A program made the translations under genes and the position numbers. Below the pieces are notes generated by a model. It was given only the letters and a program-made list of their open reading frames with translations, was not told the origin of the DNA and made no database searches. A stretch of 64,000 nt of DNA from Haematococcus lacustris (lineage: Eukaryota; Chlorophyta; Chlorophyceae; Chlamydomonadales; Haematococcaceae), in NCBI GenBank assembly GCA_030144725.1, contig JASKMD010000030.1, positions 6,310,502 through 6,374,501 of the forward strand. The letters are read 5' to 3'. Positions 56,401 through 64,000 of this stretch are shown here, piece by piece. The stretch's first letter is position 1. Every line of letters starts with the position of its first letter.

Positions 56401-58071
56401 TGGACCCAGTCCAGGCCCCTTACAGACCTCGCCCTACCCCTACCCCTTGCTTCAACCCAAGCCTACCCCGTGCCGGCTTGGCCTGCATGTGCTGCATGAC
56501 AGCAGCGAACCCCGGCCTTCACCATGCCGCACACCCTGGTCCTGCACCAGACCCTGGCTGGGTGCTGGCTGGGTGTTGGCTGGAAGTTAGCTATGGAAGT
56601 TCCCTGGGTGCTGGCTGGGCAGCATGTGCAGGCCGGCCCCAGGGGCACTGTGGCACTGCCTCCCTGCCAAGGACTCCTCCTGCTCCTGAGGCTGGGGCTT
56701 GGGATAGTGCTGGCAGGTGTCCACACCACTCTGACCCACCGGGCTTGCATGTCATCGAGGTACTCGTCACTGCCCTACAACGCAAGCATGGTGACAAAAC
56801 AATGTGTGACCTAAAAGAGTGATCGAGCTTGATGCAACCTTTGTCACATTCGCCGCATGGGGTTAAACCCCATCAACCGTGCATGCTACATGCTGGGCAC
56901 TATTGTGAACTCAGCGTTGCAATCAGAGCACCCATCCGTCCCTTGGCTGTGTCCTAGCTGAAACTGGGCTCTGCAAATGTGGTGCAGCTGAGCAACAGTT
57001 GAATACGAGCCGGGTAGGCTACTGCTGGTGCTGTAACACCAGCGGCGGTGGAGGGTGGTGCTAGTGGATGAGCTCCACACCAGCCAGTTCAGCTCAGCAG
57101 TGGATAACAAGCAGCCCTGTGAGAGCCAGCTGAACAAGCGCAGGGCCACCAGGCCAGCAGACTGTGTGAGAACTGGCATCTAGGCTGGAAGACCCCGGCA
57201 AGGCAGGTGCACCACCGGCTGCTGTGCCCTGCATGGAGCCAGCAGTATGACCAGCCAGTGCAGGGCCTGATGCAGTGCTTGGTGTTGGCCCCACTCGTCT
57301 TGCCACTGCCCCCATGCAGCCAGGCAAACTCGACAGCCAACAGCCTCAGAGCCTGGACCCAACACCCCCTCGCCAGCCTAGGTGGTTGCCAGCCAAGGGC
57401 AAGGAGTACCCTGAACTGGGCTACAAGTGGCTGTGAGACAAGCCACCCAAGGCCCAGCTGCAGCTGTAGCAGCCTGTGGCACAGTAGTGTGTGCCTCCCT
57501 CCCTTGAGCTGTCATTAGCTTACAAGCAGCGACAATGTAGGCCCTAATGAGGACCAAGGTGCTGTCACTGGGAGACATTAGGGCCTGGGGTCATTAGGCC
57601 CAGCCTACTGCCTCATGTTGCGCAGCAACCTTGTTTCCTTGCCTTGTCAGTGAATAGGCCTGTCATTTCGCAATCGAATGCATAGTAGGTGCACTCAGAC
57701 AGGGCCTTCTGTATCTTGGGTAGAGCAACATCAAAGTTGTCGCGTGTGACGTCAGTGATGTCTATGCATAGCTCCACAGCCCTGCACATAGTGCACACAA
57801 GCCTAAGTAAGCATTGTGTACTGTCTATTTCAACCACCTTGAGCAATTGGCCTGTTAGCCAGGGCGCCACAAACAAGCATCCCAATTTACCATACTTTAG
57901 CATGAACGCTCACCCGTCGCCCCCTGATCTGGCTGCCATGGTGCGGCGTGGCTCGCGGCACACTAATGTGCGCCTGGCGTAGCACGCCGCCCGCACCAGC
58001 GGCCGGAATAGAGGAGCCACCACGACAGAGAGCCAGAAGCGTACGGCTGCAGTTGCTGCAGTTTTCAACAT
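50444..58071 (-). CDS. Poly(A)-specific ribonuclease PARN
   Basis: DEDD-family 3' exonuclease that shortens poly(A) tails. Exons right to left: 57914-58071, 57643-57781 (YYAFDCEMTG), 56774 to about 56735 (SDEYLDDMQARW), unresolved exon(s), 54808-54892 (FDFNKWVAQGVPYM), 54419-54580, 53964-54125 (NSFQRLLVHQVLAQ), 53613-53804 (SGKPAVGHNCFMDLA), 53288-53477 (FKELCGFWFPAGLYDTK), 52542-52650 (AAAHEAG), 52140-52464 (YDAYMTGAVYAFLGG), 51252-51540 (SDMPFIALGGPDLL) and 50444-51051. All four catalytic acids (DCE, the D of FMD, the D of YDAY) and the histidine HEAG are present. The first 40 residues (MLKTAATAAVRFWLSVVVAP) look like a mitochondrial presequence, recalling the mitochondrial role of plant PARN. 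The C-terminus is alanine-rich. Intron 2 appears GC-AG. Three introns hold antisense Fanzor pieces. Confidence 0.88.
51600..52077 (+). pseudogene. Fanzor-like C-terminal fragment
   Basis: A linker with TKGTTVEKAAEPIQPT and lysine/glycine repeats leads to VDRDCNAALNMQRSGESRW and GNLYPGLGYKWLRD, a RuvC-III motif with both aspartates. The tryptophan before it is a TAG stop (51847-51849) and TGA stops the linker. It ends with CCCCTAGTGAGGGGAC, a version of the element terminus. It lies in a PARN intron, antisense. Confidence 0.65.
55556..55830 (+). mobile_element. Fanzor 5'-end fragment with NLS exon
   Basis: ATG at 55689 begins MAKKKHKKDPGKKQN, ending at a GTGCGTG donor (55735). It closely matches the first exon and intron of copy B (29829-29960), including CCCAAGTTGCTT upstream and GAGTTACGCGCTGTGT in the intron. 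Nothing downstream continues the gene. It lies in a PARN intron, antisense. Confidence 0.65.
57041..57600 (+). pseudogene. Fanzor-like fragment in PARN intron
   Basis: WRVVLVDELHTSQFSSAV, then [14 protein letters not shown], matches the region after RuvC-II. Frameshifts follow; the C-terminal [14 protein letters not shown] is still readable, then GAGCTGTCATTAGC and a terminus GGCCCTAATGAGGACC. It is antisense to PARN. Confidence 0.65.
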
Positions 58072-58263
58072 TTACCATTCAGCAAAAACAAAAAAGTCTG
58101 GGATATTTGATCAGGTAATGAGTCGTGCACTGAAGTTCATGTCTTGTCTCATCATGCTTATGGCTATGGTACGTTATTCATTAGAACCTGTGCTTTGCAT
58201 CACAGTCATCCTGTCAGCACTTTCAAAACACATAGCGAACATAGCCACAGCTGCACCGCTGAC
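58072..58263. promoter_or_regulatory. Bidirectional promoter region (PARN / HROB)
   Basis: 192 bp lie between divergent ATGs. I see no definite core element. Confidence 0.4.
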
Positions 58264-60779
58264 ATGGCCGAAGGCGAGCGGCTCATCCCAGGCCCAGCTG
58301 GCCTTCTGCAAGCTCTACGAGCTCGGAATGAGCCCGACGACGCAGTGTCAGCTCTTCTGGCAGACCTTCAAGCGCCACGGGGTGGCGGCAGTTGGCGACA
58401 GCTGGGAACACAGCAAAACAAGAACTTTCAATGCGCGTCGTGGGAGCTGGCTTTGAACTGTCTGGACATTGTGGAATGGGACCGTGAGTTCCTTGTAGAC
58501 CTTAGCCGCATGATGTTTGAACAGGCCTCATATCTGTTTCGTTGGCAAGCCTTGCAGCCACGCATCCACTGCTCAAGAACAATGTTGCCAGCATACGAAG
58601 GGACCCTACAACCTGCAAGGTCCCCAATGTGGGTGTTGTGCACAGTGCTGGCACTGCAGGGCACAGCTTGCATGTAAACAACTGTCCACAACAGTTGCTG
58701 TTCGCCGCATGCAGCTCCTTGCCGTCATCTGCAGCTTGGTGCACAGCGCTGCAGGAGATGCAATGGTCGTGCTGCGTGACCCCAGCGGCGAAGTGAAAGC
58801 TGCGGTGTCCCCCAAAGTACTCCAGCAGCACCCTGCTTTCTGCCCAGGAGCGACAGTGGCATTGAAGCAGGTCAGGCTCACCTAACCTTATTGCACCTGA
58901 CAATGCGCGCACCATGCGTCATCTGGAGCATGCAAGCAGCACATGAATAACATGAGCATGTGACTGATGTTCATGAGTCTCAGTTGGCAGAGGTACGTGA
59001 GTCATCTCTGGCAATGTGTTAGTGTGTGGTCGTAAGGGAGTGTGCGCCTTTGTCTGCAGGTGACCTTCATTTGCCCCATGCCTTCCATTCAGTACCTGTG
59101 CATTGTTCCTGAAAATGTCACCCAGGTGTGTCACATTTTACCCCTTGCCTGGCATAACATATCACACATGTGATGATCCCCTGAGGATGGAGAGTAGTGA
59201 AAGAGTCATCATGATCGCAGCAGTTCTGGTGTCTGGTTTTGATTGGGAATGCTGCTGCCGGCGCTGGTTGCAGGTGTGGCCAGCTCCTGTGTCCAATGCC
59301 ACCCAGGGCCCTGGCTTGCATGCTACTGGACAAATCATGGCGGGAAGGGGTGCAAGAGTGCCAGGCCTTGACAGCCGCTCGCTGGCCCTGCTGCCTCCCT
59401 CTGCTGCCACTCATGGCAATCATGCCAATGGAACGGGCTCCGTGCGGCACACACCCAACACCCAACGCCATGCAGACGAGCCAGGCGGGCCAGGAGTTGT
59501 AAAGATCATGCAGTCTGGGACACAGCCTCAGCACTTTCAACAACGGCACCAAGGGCAGGGACATGGCAGGCCAGGTACTGCAGCTGCAGGGGATGCAGCC
59601 AGCCCTCACAATGCCTACACCAGCATTGCAAACACGCAGCAACCAGGTTCAAATCACATAGCGCCGAAAGGGCCCGAAGTGCAGCAGACACAGGGTGGCG
59701 CAGCTGCTGCCCAGCAGCCGGGCCTGGCTGGCACCTGCGGACAGCAGCAGCGCATGGAGCAAGGGCCTGGCACCGGGTCGGGAGCGCAGGCCCCTGGGCT
59801 GCTGGGCCTGTTCGGACTCTTCTCCCAGCGGCCTGCCCAGCCTGCACCTGCTCAGACTTTGGAGCAGCCCAGACCCTGGGCTGGTGTCCACGCAATGCGG
59901 TTGCCGCAGCGCCCTTCTGTCAGCGCTGCCAGGAGTTTCGCAGGTGGTGATGAGGATGAGGATGACGTGTTCCTGGAGGATGATGGGGAGGGGGATGATG
60001 GGGAGGGGGACGATGGGGGCGAGATAGAGCTGGGCCAGTTTGACATTCTTGGAGTGCTCCCAGCCAAGCCTGGCCCATCTGCTCAGGCCCCTGACCCAGC
60101 TCCACCACAACCACTAGTCACTGCCTCCCCAGCCACCTGCACTGCCACAACTGCACTCCCTTTAAACACCACCGCCTGCAGCGGTTACCCCCTTGCAGTT
60201 CCCACCCACGTGAGACCAGGCACTGCAGGTACACCTCAGCACCCAGGGCCAGCCCGGGCACAGCCTGCCTCCCCTGCCATAGACCCCCCACCCCCCAGGC
60301 CCGTCAGACCCCTGCCTGGGCGGCAGCAGGCCCCTGGGGCTATGCCTCCCCAGGCTGGGCTGGACACAGCAGGCCACGCTCAGGCAGGGGCCCCGCCTGT
60401 CAAGCGTCAAAGAGCAGCATCAGGCACGTCAGGGGCGCCAGCTGCAGCTGCAGTGCCTGGCCTTGGTGTTGCACCTGTTGCCACGAAGACCCCAGTGGCT
60501 AAGCCAGTGCTGAAGCCCCTGCTGAAACCTGACACAGTGCGCAGCCTGCAGCTGATGCGGCAGCAGGCGCAGCAGCAGAGGGAGGCAGCGCAGGGGCTAG
60601 GGTTGAGTCCTGGCCAGGGCGTGGCGCAAGGGCATGGAAAGGAGCTGCAGGGGCAGCGGACACCATGGGACGTGGGCGGCAAAGCGGCAGGCCTGGGGGG
60701 CCAACTGCGTCCTAGCATCCGGCTGATGGGGGATGAGGAGGAGGAGGGTCCAGAGCTGGCAGACTTGGACTTTTCCTAA
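58264..60779 (+). CDS. HROB-like OB-fold protein (MCM8-9 cofactor, DUF4539)
   Basis: HROB recruits and activates the MCM8-MCM9 helicase in homologous recombination. Exons: 58264-58483, 58695-58870, 59060-59125 and 59274-60779; 655 residues. The N-terminus has the family signature LIPGPAGLLQAL and ASWELALNCLDI. The OB fold reads MQLLAVICSLVHSAAGDAMV, then LRDPSGEVKAAVSPKVLQQ, PGATVALKQVTFICPMPSIQ and YLCIVPENVTQVW. The remaining 480 residues are disordered (P, Q, A, G) with an acidic patch near residues 379-405 and a C-terminal acidic motif (GDEEEEGPELADLDF). In animals the OB fold is near the C-terminus; here it is N-terminal, so the order differs. Upstream exons cannot be excluded. Confidence 0.8.
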
Positions 60780-61603
60780 CACATCCTCCAGCTGCCCGGG
60801 TTGGGCAGCTCATGCCCTTGTACTAATAAAAAGTGGAATTGTGGACTTGTAGCACAGCGGCCACACATGTGATTCGTGTATCGTGGTAAGGCAGGGGAGG
60901 GTCCATGTTTTTAAACATATTGGGTTGCTACATATCAACAGCTCTGTCTACACTAGGCAAGGTCAGGGTTGACTATAGGAACTAGTAGCCAAGGCAGGCT
61001 GTCACAGTGTGAGCCTTGCAAGCATAAAGCTGTTTGATTGCAGTAGTCATCGAGGGTGCGACTGATGAAGCCACAGTTGGATCTTGAATTGTAGCTGAAA
61101 ACACCCACAGACAACACCATGTGCCATGTTTAAGTAGGGTGGCTGGGCTGAAATGACCGCTATGATTCCAAGAGTGAACGGCCCTGACACAAACGCGCCT
61201 CCTGCACCCCAGACTGCCACTGCCTGGCACAGCTTCTAACCCCTCACGCCTCAGCTGTGCCAGGAGGCCCCTCCAACACAGAGCAACTGCCCACTAAGCG
61301 CAGTGGTCACTGAGCTCCCCACTCGCCACCCTACCTCCTCTATCCTTATCCCTCACAAACTACTGCCAAAATCCATCCTTATCCCTCATAGACAAACAAA
61401 ACTCATTCAACATGGAACCACATGTTTGGCTGTGGGTAATCTCACTCAGCTACTCCATTCAAGTTGAAGCACCCTCGGTCGCACCCTTGATGATTACAGC
61501 CCCCACACCGGTGGCACTCTTTCCCCCTAGACCACTGGGCACCTCATCAAAACTAACAGCTCAACGCGTTGAAAAGCTACCAGCCTGTGTAGACTACTAG
61601 AGC
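60780..61603. other. Intergenic with dispersed repeat
   Basis: The 3' untranslated region of HROB is followed by a copy of the 190-bp dispersed repeat at 61391-61580 (plus). A diverged inverted partial copy lies at about 61040-61110. Confidence 0.5.
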
Positions 61604-61960
61604 CTATGCATTGTTGCGGGCCCGGCCATCAATGCCCCGCCAGTACTCTGCAGCCCAGTGCAGCCGCTGCCTGGCCTTGGGCAGCCGATCATTGACCCGC
61701 TTGTAGCCCTGCTGGTACTCCGTGCCAACGGTGGGCAGAGCCTCTGAGCCTTCATAGCTGCACAACTCTAAGGGGCGCTGCATGCTCTCCCCAATGCGCT
61801 GGAGGTTCAGGCACCCGTTGGTGTCCCGGTCCAGCCACCTGCCCCATGGGAGGGCCTGGGGTGGTGGGACTGGGCCAGGTGGGGCCTGGGTAGGGGGCTG
61901 GTCCTGGGCTGGGGGAGGTGGAGGGGGGTCCTGGGCTGATGGTGTTTGTGAGCCTCATCC
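61604..61960 (-). pseudogene. Fanzor-like C-terminal exon, third lineage
   Basis: The minus-strand frame is WGRWLDRDTNGCLNLQRIGE, then QRPLELC, EYQQGYKRVNDRLPKARQRL and a stop at 61604. The RuvC-III DRDTN core is intact, the frame is open and the end differs from the 'GKEYPGLGY' type (RGIDGRARNNA). I found no matching upstream exons on this strand, so it is a fragment. Confidence 0.6.
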
Positions 61961-62261
61961 CTCACAGATAATGGCACGACAGGGCTAGTGGCCCGAGGCG
62001 GCGGAGCTTGTAAGGTATGGCTTCACCGCCGGTGGGCTGCGGAAAGACATCGATGAAGTGCTTGGCGGAGGACCTTTCTTGGCCTGGGGTATCGCTATGG
62101 GCTGCATGACCAGCCGGCCAAGAAATATCTTTTCTTGCGTAGCCTGCTGTTGGGTGGCCCTAGATAAGCCGTGCGAGCCGTTCCACCTCTGCACTCAGAC
62201 GATACAAGTGGCAAGGGGGCAGACGAGCGTGGTGGTTGTTTCTGCCGGGCAAGGCCGTGTG

Positions 62262-62440
62262 CTGCTGTGAGTTTACATCAGCGCATGTTTGTCATGTCAA
62301 CTCTAGGCTGTAGCCCTGTCAAAGGGGTCAGGCAATGGTGTGGGTGACCATGCCATGTGGATGGAACTGGCTGTACAGAGCGCCAATGTAGTGGTTCGCA
62401 ACAATGCAGGTCCTAGTGAAGGCTAAGGTGCTGTAGCACA
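62262..62440 (+). ncRNA. Conserved Fanzor 3' end, solitary
   Basis: CAGCGCATGTTTGTCATG, CAACTCTAGGCTGTAG, CCCTGTCAAAGGGG and GTCAGGCAATGGTG match the other 3' ends, followed by a terminus-like GGTCCTAGTGAAGGC. The frame just upstream (62060-62150, GYRYGLHDQPAKK) is a decayed C-terminus. Confidence 0.4.
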
Positions 62441-63044
62441 TCCTTTCCCAGCCTTGATGTCAGGTGTTTGGTAGCTTGCTCCACCCTAAGGATTGTGTGC
62501 ATTGCCTGTCAGTACCCCACGTCATCACAGTCAATCGAAGCCTTTGTCACGTAGCACATGTTAGATGCGGATACAGCTGAAGGTGTTCATGCCAGCCAGG
62601 GGAACAGTTCTGCCTTTTGAGGCCTTCTGCCTGACCTCACCTTTCCTCGCTTTGTCCGGAAGTCGTGCTTGCCCCATGCGGACGCCGAGGTGTGAAGGTG
62701 CTGATGGCTACAACCAGGTGCTGGGGTGGGACATGCTACTAAGCTGTGGTCGCACAGTTCCCAGAGGGCACCTTGCAGTATAGAGGGCACCGTGCAGTAA
62801 AGCGTGGGAAGGCTGGGCAGTGATCGCGCGAAGAGCGAGGCTCGCATCAGCATGTTGATCAGGGCATGCTCGTTTAGGTCGGTACACAAAATTTGCAACC
62901 CAGGGCTTTTCTCCTCACTCTTAAGCCGCCAGGATTCCTGTCGCTGATTGCGCTGAAACTAGTGTTGTTTCACTTTGTTGTTGGCGATTTGTGACGCGCA
63001 TATCTGTGCTCCGGCCTGAAGCAAGCTTCAGCCCATCTGTTCGC
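62441..63044. other. No gene recognised
   Basis: Presumed promoter and 5' untranslated region of the next gene on the right-hand side. No other structure is evident. Confidence 0.4.
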
Positions 63045-64000
63045 ATGGTCGAGGATGCAGGCAATGGCGAGCAGGCAGCAGCGCGGTAAGAGCATCTGTG
63101 TGCAGCTTGGTGTGCTGCTGTTCTGTGCTTGCGGTGCGGGGCAGAGCTCCGCTCCTTGTCCATGGTGCATAGCTCACATCGCATGATGACGATGCTCTTC
63201 AACCTGCTACTGGCTGTGCTTCATGCTGCCTCTCATCAGGGCTGAGGCCGAGCAAGAGCAGCAAGAGCAGCAGGAGGAAGGTGGTCCCGCTGAGGATCCC
63301 ATGCTTGCTGATGAGCAACCAACAGAGCAGCAAGTGCATGTGGCCGATGAAGCGCATGAGCCAGATCAGGAGCAGCATGACCTGCAAGCATCAGATGCTG
63401 ATGCGGTGCCTGACCCAGCCTTAGCTGATGTGCATGGACCCCACGACCCTGACATGGACCTGCCTCTGCACCTCAGACAGCCGCTGACTGGCGCAGCTTC
63501 CAGCCCTTCGCACCCCAACCATCAGGAGCAGCAGGACGGAGCAGCGCTCAACCCTGCCACCCACCAAGACGCTGCCGACCCAATGGTAGTAGACGGGGCC
63601 GAGGCTGAGGAAGGCTCCACTGGGCAAGAGCCAATGGAGGAGGGCAGAGCAGAGGAGGAGGCAGAGGGAGAACTTGAGGGGGAGGGGATGGTCGAAGCAG
63701 CTGCCGCTGATCCATCTGATGCTGAGGCAGAATGCAGGGAGGGTGAGGAGGCAGGCCATGCTGAGTATGCTGATGAGGTGCAGGAGGGTGAAGAGGGGGG
63801 TGTAGAAGGCGAGCAAGCTATGGAGGCGGAGGGGGGTGGGGGGGAGAGGCAGGGGAATGGGCTGTTGAATACTGAGGATGTGGATGACAAGGGCGATGGG
63901 GAAGGTGAGGAGCAGGATGGCCAAGTGCTGCCGCCATCATCCCAGGAGGGGCTTCCTGAGGGTGAGGAGGGTGGGGAGCAGCAGGAGCGGCAGGCGCTTG
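63045..64000 (+). CDS. Acidic low-complexity protein, N-terminal part
   Basis: Exon 1 is 63045-63085 (MVEDAGNGEQAAA) and exon 2 starts at 63240, after an ATCAG acceptor, and stays open to the window edge; about 267 residues are visible. It is extremely rich in E, D, Q, G and A (AEAEQEQQEQQEEGG at the start of exon 2), with no fold visible and a calculated strong negative charge. Such regions occur in chromatin or RNA-processing proteins, but I cannot name the family. The gene continues beyond the window. Confidence 0.6.

Noticed and set aside
63421..63924. Minus-strand hydrophobic frame resembling a membrane protein
   Set aside because: It is the reverse complement of the acidic E/D-rich plus-strand frame, which has a proper start, splice junction and codon pattern.

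Overview
The window is nuclear DNA of a green alga of the Chlamydomonadales. It is GC-rich and dense in introns. It carries flagellar, plastid and mitochondrial genes and is littered with repeats. The style of its multi-copy coiled-coil and Fanzor-like sequences reminds me of Haematococcus, but I cannot prove the species.

Layout. At 0.6-1.4 kb is a coiled-coil ORF of a repetitive-looking family. From 7.1 to about 13.4 kb (minus) lies a PAS-coiled-coil-class III guanylyl cyclase. From 17.1 to 60.8 kb comes a run of ordinary genes: a plastid START/COQ10-like protein (-), proteasome lid subunit RPN5 (+), plastid ribosomal protein uS10 (-), threonyl-tRNA synthetase (+), outer-dynein-arm docking complex subunit DC2/ODA1 (+), a SKA2-like kinetochore protein (+), ARPC2 of the Arp2/3 complex (-), 3-hydroxyacyl-CoA dehydratase (+), the poly(A) ribonuclease PARN (-) and the MCM8-9 cofactor HROB (+). 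The start of an acidic disordered protein runs off the right edge. Eight of these genes form four head-to-head pairs with only 179-292 bp between start codons.

The special content is a swarm of at least a dozen broken copies of Fanzor-like genes, the eukaryotic relatives of the RNA-guided nuclease TnpB. Copies retain a lysine-rich nuclear-localisation N-terminus, a RuvC-I 'IDPG' motif, a 'VDEHRTS' motif, and RuvC-III motifs of three different lineages. The best-preserved copy spans 29.8-32.7 kb. A 26-bp inverted terminal sequence is shared by the left end of one copy and the right end of another. A roughly 110-nt non-coding 3' end with a small hairpin recurs after several copies, in the position expected for a guide-RNA scaffold. 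No copy here looks intact. All six copies lying inside host introns are antisense to the host gene.

Other structure includes very long microsatellites inside introns: GGGT about 600 bp, CCCAG about 800 bp, CCCCTG about 160 bp, and two CTG/CAG runs. Five introns are deduced to use GC-AG splice sites. A 1.07-kb terminal-inverted-repeat transposon sits in an ARPC2 intron. Exon coordinates were derived by hand from splice signals, reading frame and protein-family similarity; no alignment software was run.
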